A stretch of 5,775 nucleotides of DNA from Myxococcales bacterium. GTDB lineage: Bacteria; Myxococcota_A; UBA9160; JALSIO01. A model generated the notes under the pieces. The model was given only the letters and a program-made list of their open reading frames with translations. It was not told where the DNA came from and ran no database searches. Of this stretch, positions 1-5,775 are shown in pieces. The position numbers were made by a program, and so were the translations under genes. Each line of letters starts with the position of its first letter. Position 1 is the first letter of the stretch. Where the stretch lies: assembly GCA_026989995.1 (NCBI GenBank), contig JALSIO010000078.1, forward strand, positions 1 through 5,775. The letters run 5' to 3'.

Positions 1-402
1 AAGCTCGAGCGGCGCCATCCGCCCTGCGAGGGAGGCGGGCGGTTCGGACCCGCCGACCGGCCGCCGCGTCACCTCGAGGGTGTCGCCGGCGACCTCGATC
101 TCCCAACGGTTGTCCCCCTCGAGGGACGCGGCGAGTCCCTCCACGAACTCCGCCGGCAGCAGGTGGACGCGGATCCGCGCGCCTCGGGCTTCCATCCGCG
201 CGAGGGCACGGCGCAGGGGCCGCGGGTCGCGATGGCAGTAGACCACCACCTCCGCGGCCCGGCGGCGCAGACGGGCGAGGCGCCGGGAGTCGGGGCTGCC
301 GATCTCCACGGCCAGCCGAAGCGCACCGCCCGCTGTCCGCGCCGCGAGGGCCGGCTCGTCACCGGTGGCAACGCCGCCGGGGCGGCCGCGGCGCGGATTC
401 AG
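1..402 (-). CDS. YaeQ-like protein, N-terminal half missing and running off the left edge; possible pseudogene
   Basis: The minus-strand frame whose codons end at position 1 is open to the edge and has strong G/C third-position bias from about 372 onward. Numbered from a CTG at 402, which overlaps the porin TGA as CTGA, it reads TGDEPAL at 13-19, LAVEIGSPDSRRL at 30-42 and AAEVVVYCHRDP at 49-60, then a region rich in Ala, Leu and Arg and WEIEVAGDTLEVTRR at about residues 101-115. This order matches, from memory, the central and C-terminal part of YaeQ (about 180 residues; a fold related to PD-(D/E)XK nucleases; role not settled). The first 70 or so residues of YaeQ have no counterpart, because the porin occupies that DNA. 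No ATG or GTG precedes the conserved block between the porin stop and residue 11. The frame stays open upstream inside the porin (a GTG at 540), but that part does not look like YaeQ or like coding sequence. Either this is a 5'-deleted remnant or a short variant translated from CTG. About 19 extra residues follow the usual YaeQ end point before the edge. Confidence 0.6.
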   Translation of the reverse strand, partial: MNPRRGRPGGVATGDEPALAARTAGGALRLAVEIGSPDSRRLARLRRRAAEVVVYCHRDPRPLRRALARMEARGARIRVHLLPAEFVEGLAASLEGDNRWEIEVAGDTLEVTRRPVGGSEPPASLAGRMAPLEL

Positions 403-1946
403 GGCGCCGGCGGGCCGGCGGCCTTCCAGCGCAGGGTGAGCTCGAGGTAGAAGAAGTCGAGGTCGTCGTCCCGGGCGAAGCTCGCCTGCACGGCCTCCCG
501 GCCGAAGATCCGGCCGTAGAACCCGGAGAGGTTCACCCACGGGCGGGGCGCCCAGCTCGCGCTGAGCTCGACGACCCGACCGAGCTCCCGGGCCCCGCCG
601 GTGGCCCGGGCACCGTAGCCGAAGATCGCCCCGCGCTGGCGGGTGGCACCGGCACCCGCGTACCACCGGTCGCGGCCCTCGGTGAGCCGCAGCGCATGGG
701 CGTCGAGCCGCAGCGTGAGCCCCGCCAGCGGGAAGAGACGGAGCTCGACGAAGGCGTCGGTGCTGTTCATCAGGTTGTACGCGGCCGTGAGCGAGTAGAG
801 GCGGGCCGTGGGCAGCACCTGGAAGAAGGTCTCGTGGGTCCCGTCGAAGGGGTTCGAATCGCCGCTCGAGCGGAAGGCCCCGATCCGCAGCCAGGGTCGG
901 CCCGGGAGCTCGGGAAGCTGGTAGCCGACCTCGAGGGCTCCCGCGTAGGCGCGGTGATCCTGTTCGAGCCAGCGGCCCCGCTGCAGGGCGCCCCAGAAGA
1001 GCCCGTCGAGCTCGCCCGGGCCGACGGACCAGGCGCCCACCGCGTGGCCGCCCACGGTGTGGATCCGGAGGTCCTGGCGGGAGGGCGGGGGCAGACCGGT
1101 GTTGTCGGGCCGTGCGCGCACCCGGCGTTCGTCGTCGTAGAGGAGGTAGAAGGCCTGGAGCTCCAGGCCGGGAACGAGGGCTCCCGGCCGCGCCGTGAGG
1201 GTGCCTATCGCCAGGTCGATGTCGTCCATGCGGGTGTTGCCGCCGTCCTCGAAGCCTCCCTCGGTGGGGCGCAGGAAGGCGAGGCCGACCTGCCCGGGGG
1301 CGCGTTCGAGACGCAGCTTCACGCCGTCGAAGCTCCGCTGGAAGTGGGACCAGCCGAACTCGCCGACCAGGCGGTCGGCGATGCGCGTGGCCTTCACGGC
1401 CTCGATCTTGGGGACTCCCGAGTCGAGCTCACCTCCGCTCGAGTAGCCGAAGCGCCCGAGGTCGAGGGAGAGCCCGAGCTCCCACGGATCCCGGAGGCCG
1501 AGCTCGAGGGCTCGGATCTGGAGCGCGCTCGGGCTGCGCTGGCCGGCGTGGGCGAAGTAGAGGGCTCCGGTGCCGAGGGCGCCCCCGGGTGTTCCGGACG
1601 CGTGGCGCGGGAGGTTCGCGAGCTGCACCCACTGGAAGGCCGCGTGGGCGCTCAGGATGGCGCGACGGTAGCGGACGTCGAAGCGGAGCTGGTTGGCGAG
1701 GAATTCGTAGTCGGGGTCGCCCCCGGGCGGCGCCGGTTCGAAGAAGCGCCACAGCTCGAGCCGCGCGCGGTCGCGGAGCTCGAGGGAGAGCCCCGGCGGA
1801 AGCGCGCCGCCGCCCGCGGTGGGGACGAGCAGGAGCAGACCGGCCGCTGCGGCGAGCAGCCCCCGAACGTCCTGCACACGGCGACTCCGTCCCGCCTCGG
1901 CCCGCGCCGATCCGGACCCCGCCGGCCGGGCGATCCGGCGCTCCAC
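399..1946 (-). CDS. Outer-membrane porin of the alginate-export (AlgE-like) family
   Basis: This is a predicted outer-membrane beta-barrel of 515 residues counted from the GTG at 1946. Residues 32-47 form the hydrophobic core of a Sec signal (LLAAAAGLLLLVPTAGGG begins at residue 30). The mature part opens with alternating strand sequence (LELRDRARLELWRFFEP, residues 55-71; DYEFLANQLRFDVRYR at 79-94), typical of this family. GDSNPFDGTHETFFQVLPTA at 362-381 followed by YNLMN at 390-394 is the strongest family mark. The last strand is FFYLELTLRWK at 498-508, with a short tail. Known members export alginate, but many relatives sit in respiratory operons with no alginate genes, so a role in passing a small substrate or product is inferred here. 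The start is uncertain. The GTG at 1946 has GAGGGG 9 bases upstream and lies 13 bases after the chaperone stop. The GTG at 1877 has GGAG at 7 bases and gives a shorter, more usual signal peptide. An ATG at 1985 would overlap the chaperone and has a weak site. Confidence 0.88.
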   Translation of the reverse strand: MERRIARPAGSGSARAEAGRSRRVQDVRGLLAAAAGLLLLVPTAGGGALPPGLSLELRDRARLELWRFFEPAPPGGDPDYEFLANQLRFDVRYRRAILSAHAAFQWVQLANLPRHASGTPGGALGTGALYFAHAGQRSPSALQIRALELGLRDPWELGLSLDLGRFGYSSGGELDSGVPKIEAVKATRIADRLVGEFGWSHFQRSFDGVKLRLERAPGQVGLAFLRPTEGGFEDGGNTRMDDIDLAIGTLTARPGALVPGLELQAFYLLYDDERRVRARPDNTGLPPPSRQDLRIHTVGGHAVGAWSVGPGELDGLFWGALQRGRWLEQDHRAYAGALEVGYQLPELPGRPWLRIGAFRSSGDSNPFDGTHETFFQVLPTARLYSLTAAYNLMNSTDAFVELRLFPLAGLTLRLDAHALRLTEGRDRWYAGAGATRQRGAIFGYGARATGGARELGRVVELSASWAPRPWVNLSGFYGRIFGREAVQASFARDDDLDFFYLELTLRWKAAGPPAP

Positions 1947-1955
1947 GCCGTCGCG

Positions 1956-1961
1956 CCCCTC
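1956..1961 (-). promoter_or_regulatory. Possible Shine-Dalgarno for the porin (upstream GTG)
   Basis: GAGGGG is read on the minus strand and overlaps the TGA of the chaperone gene, 9 bases before the GTG at 1946. A competing site, GGAG at 1885-1888, lies 7 bases before the GTG at 1877. The two cannot be separated by eye. Confidence 0.45.
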
Positions 1962-2652
1962 AGACCGCTCCGATCGCCCGCGCATCGAAGTCCACGAAGC
2001 CGCCGAGCAGGCGCCCGGCCAGGGAGAAGGGCGGTCGCGCCGATGCCTGTGGGATCCGCTCGGCGAGCCGAAGGGCGAAGGGGTGGAGGTGATCCCGCAG
2101 GAAGCTCCGGCTGGCGTCCCGGCACACCGCCACCGCCTCGTCGCCGTCGCCCCGTTCGAGGGCGACGAGCTCCTTGACCGAGAGCAGGTGCGCGAACTCG
2201 AGCTCGGCCGCGATGTGGTCGGGCCGCTCGGTGCCCGGGCGCATCTCCACGCCGAAGGCCCGGTAGAAGCCCGCGACGTCCGCCATGCGGAAGGTCCGGG
2301 TGAGCCCCTCCTGGGGCGTGTCGGCGACGAGGGTGGTCTCGTGCGGCGGGCAGGCGAGGCCACCGGTGGCCTCGAAGAGCCGGTCGTACTCGCGGGCGAG
2401 CTCCTCGGGGGGCTCTTGCGCGAGGACGGGGAGGAGCTGCCCCGCGAGGGCCACGAGCGCCGGGGGTGCGCCGAGGCCGGCGAGTGCCTCGGGGAGCGCC
2501 GGGAGCTCGGCCTCCTTCAGGTGTCCGAGGGCGCGCGGCTCCGGCGCTCGGTAGAGGGCCGCGAGGGTGCGGTAGACCCGGGCCCGGTGGAAGGCCGCCC
2601 GGCCGGGGGGCACGGCCTCGGCCGCCGTGGGGGTCGGTTCAGCGGTCGCCAT
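1960..2652 (-). CDS. TorD/NarJ-family chaperone for the molybdoenzyme
   Basis: This 230-residue cytoplasmic protein is predicted to be the dedicated assembly chaperone. It would bind the alpha subunit, assist Mo cofactor insertion and hold back export until folding is complete, without being part of the final enzyme. The all-helical family pattern is visible: RARVYRTLAALYRAPEP at 23-39, REYDRLFEATGG at 87-98, the CPPHET segment at 101-106, and the signature ERPDHIAAELEFAHLL at 142-157, where the D-H-I-x-x-E-L-x-F core is diagnostic. It has no signal peptide and no long hydrophobic segment. The ATG at 2652 lies inside the gamma gene (14-base overlap) with only a weak GGTGG-type ribosome site, so translation is probably coupled to gamma. 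It resembles SerD, ClrD, DdhD and EbdD in length and place in the operon. The exact client is inferred from the neighbours. Confidence 0.92.
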   Translation of the reverse strand: MATAEPTPTAAEAVPPGRAAFHRARVYRTLAALYRAPEPRALGHLKEAELPALPEALAGLGAPPALVALAGQLLPVLAQEPPEELAREYDRLFEATGGLACPPHETTLVADTPQEGLTRTFRMADVAGFYRAFGVEMRPGTERPDHIAAELEFAHLLSVKELVALERGDGDEAVAVCRDASRSFLRDHLHPFALRLAERIPQASARPPFSLAGRLLGGFVDFDARAIGAV

Positions 2653-3499
2653 CGGCCACCACCGTGGAGTCGAGCTGGACGGGGATCCAGGTGAGGGTCA
2701 CCGACTTGCGCCCGTTGACATCGCCCGCCGAGCCCTCCCACACCGCCGCGATCAGGTTCTGGGGCTCGCTCGGCCGGAAGACCGCGTCCTCCGGGTCGCC
2801 CGTCTCGAGGGCGCGCCGCATGACGACCTTCCAGGTTCCGTCGGCCCACCGACCGGAGGCGAGGACGTTTCGAACCGGGCGCGGGCGGAGCGTCCCGTAG
2901 CCGTGGGCGACGAACTCCATGACGGGCGCCACGCCGCGCCAGGCCCGCACCTGTCGAGTGACCGAGGCGTCCTGGGGGAAGTACCAGACCCCCGGCGTGT
3001 GCGGATAGCGGGTGGCGAAGCTGCCCTCTCCGCGCGCCTCGGCCTCGAGCTCGGCGCTCCACTGCCAGATGTTCACCGGGTGGTCCGCGTCGCCCATGAA
3101 GGGAGAGGGCGCCGTCGCAGAGGCCAGCGCCGGAAAGCCCAGGGCCGCGGCGTCGCGGAAGGAGGCGACGCCCACCTCGCGATTTGGCGTGGGGTCGCGC
3201 CAGGCCAGCAGGAAGGCGATGCGCTCTCCGTCGTGGGCCGCCCGCAGGGAGAGCGAGGCCACCCCTCCGCCGCCCTTGGGCGGGACGATGATCTGGGGCG
3301 AGAGCTCGACCTGCGTTTGCGGGAGCTCCTGCCACCGCGCGTCGTCCGGGCCGGCGGGGAGGCCATCGGCCCGGTAGACCACCCGGAGCCCCTGCGGCTC
3401 CGCGGCAGCCGACCCGGCAAGGCACGCAAGCGCCGCCAGTCCCGCTAGCGCGGCGGTCCGGGGTGCCCGTCCCCGGCTCCATCGGCTCGTGGTCCTCAT
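2639..3499 (-). CDS. Periplasmic heme b subunit (gamma), ethylbenzene dehydrogenase/DdhC/SerC-like
   Basis: This 286-residue secreted protein matches the heme-binding gamma subunit of type II DMSO reductase enzymes (the EB_dh type), which passes electrons between the beta Fe-S chain and a soluble cytochrome. Residues 1-34 form a Sec signal peptide: an Arg-rich start, a hydrophobic stretch at about 16-30, and a likely cut after the AAA at 31-33 or just beyond. The mature part is beta-rich. FMGDADHPVNIWQW at 134-147 is the family's hallmark, with Met135 the likely heme ligand. The second ligand is probably Lys265 in NGRKSVTLTW near the C-terminus, by analogy with the Met/Lys pair of EbdC. WADGTWKVVMRR at 218-229 also fits the family. 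The ATG at 3499 follows AGGGGG at 6 bases, 16 bases after the beta stop. The end overlaps the chaperone gene by 14 bases. Gamma lies directly after beta and before the chaperone, as in ebdABCD; in serABDC, clrABDC and ddhABDC the chaperone comes first. Confidence 0.9.
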   Translation of the reverse strand: MRTTSRWSRGRAPRTAALAGLAALACLAGSAAAEPQGLRVVYRADGLPAGPDDARWQELPQTQVELSPQIIVPPKGGGGVASLSLRAAHDGERIAFLLAWRDPTPNREVGVASFRDAAALGFPALASATAPSPFMGDADHPVNIWQWSAELEAEARGEGSFATRYPHTPGVWYFPQDASVTRQVRAWRGVAPVMEFVAHGYGTLRPRPVRNVLASGRWADGTWKVVMRRALETGDPEDAVFRPSEPQNLIAAVWEGSAGDVNGRKSVTLTWIPVQLDSTVVADGDR

Positions 3500-3505
3500 G
3501 GGGTT

Positions 3506-3511
3506 CCCCCT
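3506..3511 (-). promoter_or_regulatory. Shine-Dalgarno for the gamma subunit
   Basis: AGGGGG is read on the minus strand, 6 bases before the ATG at 3499. It lies in the 16-base gap after the beta stop codon and supports that ATG as the start. Confidence 0.7.
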
Positions 3512-3515
3512 GCGC

Positions 3516-4655
3516 TCAGGTGACGTCGAGTCGGTAGACCTTGCGCTTCTCGTCGTAGGCGGGGCGCATCTGGGGCGGCTCCACCAGCGGGACCTCCGCC
3601 ACCTGGATCCCCTGCTGGTCCCAGGCCCGCGCCACGCCGTCTTTCACCTCGAAGCGATCCATGATCTCGGGCGAGCTCCCGAACAGCTGCAGCAGCCCGG
3701 CGAGGGTCTCGTCCTGGCGGGCGTTTCGGTAGGTCTCGATGGCGTGCTCCACCCCCGGCCCGAACATCTGGTGCAGGTACGGCGGCGGCACGTGGATGGG
3801 GGGGATGTAGTAGACGTTCGGCCCGGTTCCGAACTGGGGATAGAGGGGCAGCGCCACCTTCCGGACGTGGACCAGGTAGTCGATGGGATGGTCCTCGCGG
3901 ATCTTCCCCCGCGGATCGGAGACGAAGCCCTGCCCGCGGATCTTGCCGATGCACTGCTCCACGCACTGGGTCTGCAGCCCCTTCTCGAGCTTCGGGTAGC
4001 AGCCCACGCACTTTTCCGACGTCTCGTGGTTGGGGCGGAACATGGGCTTTCCGTAGGGGCACGCCTTCACGCACTCCCGGTAGCCCCGGCAGCGGCTCTG
4101 GTCGATGAGGACGACGCCGTCCTCCTCCCGCTTGTAGATCGCCTGGCGCGGGCAGGCCGCGAGGCAGGCGGGGTAGGTGCAGTGGTTGCAGATCCGCGGC
4201 AGGTAGAAGAACCACACCGGGTGCGGAAGCCGGTCGATGTGGGCACCGCGCGGCATGGTCCCGCCCGTGATCTCGTCCTCGCCGAGATTGGGATGCGCCC
4301 AGTCCTCGTCCTTCGGCAGGACCCCGGCGATCCGCTCGGCCTGGCCGTCGGCCGCCTCGAAGATGGTCCGGCCGCGGTAGACACCCTGCTCCCAACGACC
4401 CGGCCCGATCTTCTCGAGGACGGCGAGATCCCACGCCGTGGGGTAGCTCCCGTAGGGCTTGGTCTCGACGTTGTTCCAGAACATGTACTCCTGGCCGCGG
4501 CCGGAGGTCCAGGTCATCTTGCACGCGATGGTGCAGGTCTGGCAGGCGATGCACTTGTTGGTGTCGAAGACCCAGGCCACCTGGCGCTTCGGGTGGGCCT
4601 CCTCGAAGGGGTATGCCATCTCCCGGCCGAGCTGCCAGTTGTAGACCTTGCCCAT
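3516..4655 (-). CDS. Iron-sulfur electron-transfer subunit (beta), NarH/NxrB-like
   Basis: This 379-residue ferredoxin-like subunit carries electrons between the alpha Mo site and the gamma heme. Four cysteine groups are visible: C35/C38/C41/C45; C156/C159/C164/C168 followed by Pro; C189/C195/C199; and C216/C219/C231/C235. In the third group Tyr192 sits where a fourth Cys would be, as Trp does in NarH, so that site should hold [3Fe-4S] and the others [4Fe-4S]. The N-terminus (VYNWQLGREM, then a YPFEE block) and WNNVETKPYG at 60-69 recall NxrB of Nitrospira and anammox bacteria. The length is above that of SerB or DdhB (about 325) and well below NarH (about 510). There is no signal peptide, as expected for a partner co-exported with a Tat-bearing alpha subunit. 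The ATG at 4655 is preceded by a strong Shine-Dalgarno. Substrate class cannot be read from this subunit. Confidence 0.95.
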   Translation of the reverse strand: MGKVYNWQLGREMAYPFEEAHPKRQVAWVFDTNKCIACQTCTIACKMTWTSGRGQEYMFWNNVETKPYGSYPTAWDLAVLEKIGPGRWEQGVYRGRTIFEAADGQAERIAGVLPKDEDWAHPNLGEDEITGGTMPRGAHIDRLPHPVWFFYLPRICNHCTYPACLAACPRQAIYKREEDGVVLIDQSRCRGYRECVKACPYGKPMFRPNHETSEKCVGCYPKLEKGLQTQCVEQCIGKIRGQGFVSDPRGKIREDHPIDYLVHVRKVALPLYPQFGTGPNVYYIPPIHVPPPYLHQMFGPGVEHAIETYRNARQDETLAGLLQLFGSSPEIMDRFEVKDGVARAWDQQGIQVAEVPLVEPPQMRPAYDEKRKVYRLDVT

Positions 4656-4658
4656 CGC

Positions 4659-5775
4659 CTAGGCCTCCTCGATCTCGACGAAGCCGCCCTCGAGGTAGCG
4701 CTTCATCGGCTCGCTCTCCTGGGTCGCCCGCACGCCGAGGGTCACCGGGCGCCACAGACCATCGCCCCCGATTCCGCCCGGCTCGGCCCGGGTGATCTTG
4801 ACGAAGGACTCCCGGGGCGCGCCGTTGGCGCAGTGGACGTCCGGGCAGAAGCCCCGGCCCACCCCCTGGCCCATCAGGTTCTTGCGCGTGAGCGAATCGG
4901 TGAGCAGCGTGGGGCGCAGCCACGAGCGGGTCCCGCTCTGGTGGCTCCCGTGGCGGTACATCGACTGGTAGCCGGTGTCCGGGCTGCGGGCGAGACCGTC
5001 GCTCCGCGTCTCCTGACCCCGGACGCTTCCGAAGGAGGCGCCCGAGAAGTGGAAGAAGGTGCGGGCGATCCCCCGCGGCGTCCCGGGGTAGTAGCGCGCC
5101 CGCATCATGGCCCGGGCGATCCGGGCCTCCTCCGGCCGCTTCTGCCAGCCGTGGAAGGGGCGGTCGTCGGGATCGGCGTCGATCCAGACGTAGTCGCCAT
5201 CCTGAATCCCGAGCTCGCGCGCGTCGTCCGGGTTGATGTCGACGTAGCCCTCGCCCACCCACGGCATGCGCTTGTCGTGGCGGTACATGTCGCCGAAGGG
5301 GCCCCACCACACCGAGAGGATGTCGATGTCCGCCACGATGGTGTGGACGCTGTGCCGGTACTTCGGCGTGATCCACTGGTGGGTGAAGCCCTTCTCCATC
5401 AGCGGGTGCTTCGTGCGGAGCAGCTCGTCGGGCGTCAGCACCACGTTTCGCACCTGGCGGGTCTCGCCGCTCCGGTCCTGCGGGTCGAGGCCGAGCTCCT
5501 GGGGCGAAGCCGGGCGGATCAGCGGGTGCGGCGCGGCGACGATGGCATTGGGCTCGTGGAAGGTCGAGTCCACGGGTTCCCGGTGCACGGGGAGCACCTC
5601 CCCGTGGAGCCGGAACTCCGGCTCGTCCCGGAGGAACTCGAGCCGCCCGGTGCGGTTGTACCAAGGCATGGATTCGACGCTCTGCTCGTAGCCGATGAAC
5701 TTGGGGTAGGAGCGCCCCATCATCATCACCGGGATGCCCTTCTCGGCCTTCTCGAGGAGATCCTCGAAGCGGTAG
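4659..5775 (-). CDS. Type II DMSO reductase-family molybdopterin subunit (alpha), Nxr/Nar-like, C-terminal part
   Basis: This is the catalytic subunit of a periplasmic Mo-bisMGD oxidoreductase. The frame is open to the right edge, so only the last 371 residues are visible, about a third of a typical 900 to 1150 residue subunit. The Tat signal, first Fe-S cluster and Mo ligand lie outside the window. Numbering from the first visible codon, residues 36-46 (MPWYNRTGRLE) and the HREP at 64-67 are typical of the type II group. Residues 138-210 (PKYRH, GPFGDMYRHD, VGEGYVDINPDDARELGIQDGD) and 228-330 (YYPGTPRG, GSHQS, GAPRES) form the molybdopterin-dinucleotide binding domain. From memory the pattern is closest to Nxr alpha of Nitrospira and anammox bacteria, and less like ethylbenzene dehydrogenase. 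It ends in TAG, 3 bases before the beta start codon. The choice between nitrate, nitrite, chlorate, selenate or another substrate cannot be made from this part. The family is certain and the subgroup moderately so. Confidence 0.93.
   Translation of the reverse strand, partial: YRFEDLLEKAEKGIPVMMMGRSYPKFIGYEQSVESMPWYNRTGRLEFLRDEPEFRLHGEVLPVHREPVDSTFHEPNAIVAAPHPLIRPASPQELGLDPQDRSGETRQVRNVVLTPDELLRTKHPLMEKGFTHQWITPKYRHSVHTIVADIDILSVWWGPFGDMYRHDKRMPWVGEGYVDINPDDARELGIQDGDYVWIDADPDDRPFHGWQKRPEEARIARAMMRARYYPGTPRGIARTFFHFSGASFGSVRGQETRSDGLARSPDTGYQSMYRHGSHQSGTRSWLRPTLLTDSLTRKNLMGQGVGRGFCPDVHCANGAPRESFVKITRAEPGGIGGDGLWRPVTLGVRATQESEPMKRYLEGGFVEIEEA
4664..4670 (-). promoter_or_regulatory. Shine-Dalgarno for the beta subunit
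   Basis: GAGGAGG is read on the minus strand, 8 bases before the ATG at 4655, and lies inside the last codons of alpha (the Glu-Glu before the final Ala). It fixes the beta start and implies that beta is translated strongly right behind alpha. Confidence 0.8.

Noticed and set aside
69..371. 100-codon minus-strand frame starting at TTG 371
   Set aside because: It overlaps the YaeQ-like frame and has poor codon-position bias and no recognisable motifs, whereas the adjacent frame reads as a YaeQ-type protein.
380..425. GC-rich inverted-repeat-like stretch after the porin, as a possible terminator
   Set aside because: The GCCGGC-type repeats are expected at this base composition. No run of T follows on the minus strand, and the stretch overlaps the end of the porin coding sequence.
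1430..1520. Recurring CTCGAG/GAGCTCGAG words, as a possible repeat or binding site
   Set aside because: These reflect common Leu-Glu and Glu-Leu codon pairs and occur across all the genes at irregular spacing.
1860..1946. Twin-arginine (SRRVQD) near the porin start, as a Tat signal
   Set aside because: The residues after the arginines do not fit the Tat consensus, and outer-membrane barrels are exported unfolded by Sec.
696..2177. Long open frame of 493 codons on the plus strand
   Set aside because: It lies wholly opposite the porin and part of the chaperone. The translation is repetitive in Glu, Gly, Val and Arg with no family motifs, which is the usual antisense shadow of GC-rich coding DNA.
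1947..2363. Upstream extension of the porin frame to 2363
   Set aside because: The added residues are Ser/Arg/Pro-rich nonsense lying over the chaperone gene, and they would bury the signal peptide in the middle of the protein.
3496..5664. Open frame of 722 codons on the minus strand running across alpha and beta
   Set aside because: It is in a different frame from both recognised subunits, is dominated by Arg, Pro, Gly and Ala, and shows no Fe-S or molybdopterin motifs. It is a shadow frame.

Overview
The window is a tightly packed block of genes on the minus strand, read from position 5775 down to position 1, in very GC-rich DNA (roughly 70% by eye, with almost every third codon position G or C). 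It encodes most of a periplasmic molybdenum oxidoreductase of the type II DMSO reductase family, the group that includes nitrite oxidoreductase (Nxr), periplasmic nitrate reductases, selenate, chlorate and perchlorate reductases, dimethylsulfide dehydrogenase and ethylbenzene dehydrogenase. The outer-membrane porin gene shows that the host is a Gram-negative bacterium. The gene set and base composition suggest a chemolithotroph or anaerobic respirer of a high-GC lineage, but the sequence does not allow a phylum to be named.

Layout, in order of transcription. (1) 5775 to 4659: C-terminal part of the molybdopterin catalytic subunit (alpha); the N-terminus lies beyond the right edge. (2) 4655 to 3516: iron-sulfur subunit (beta) with four cysteine motifs. 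(3) 3499 to 2639: secreted heme b subunit (gamma) of the ethylbenzene dehydrogenase type. (4) 2652 to 1960: TorD/NarJ-type assembly chaperone, overlapping gamma by 14 bases. (5) about 1946 to 399: outer-membrane beta-barrel of the alginate-export porin type. (6) 402 to 1, running off the left edge: a YaeQ-like reading frame that lacks the N-terminal half of the family. Gaps between genes are 3, 16, -14 and 13 bases, then a 3-base overlap, so genes 1 to 5 look like one operon whose promoter lies outside the window. There is no gene-free stretch longer than 16 bases.

How the genes work together (inference): the chaperone inserts the cofactor into alpha and keeps alpha and beta folded in the cytoplasm. 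The folded pair, which by family precedent carries one Tat signal on alpha, is then exported. Gamma goes separately by Sec and joins the pair in the periplasm. Electrons pass between the Mo centre, the four Fe-S clusters of beta and the gamma heme, then to or from a soluble cytochrome that is not encoded here. The co-transcribed porin could let the substrate or product cross the outer membrane. From memory, the alpha C-terminus and beta N-terminus look most like Nxr of Nitrospira and anammox bacteria. The substrate cannot be fixed because the catalytic half of alpha is missing.

The points most worth a second look are the Nxr-like alpha/beta pair joined to an Ebd-style order of gamma and chaperone, the operon-encoded porin, and the beheaded YaeQ-like frame abutting the porin stop codon.
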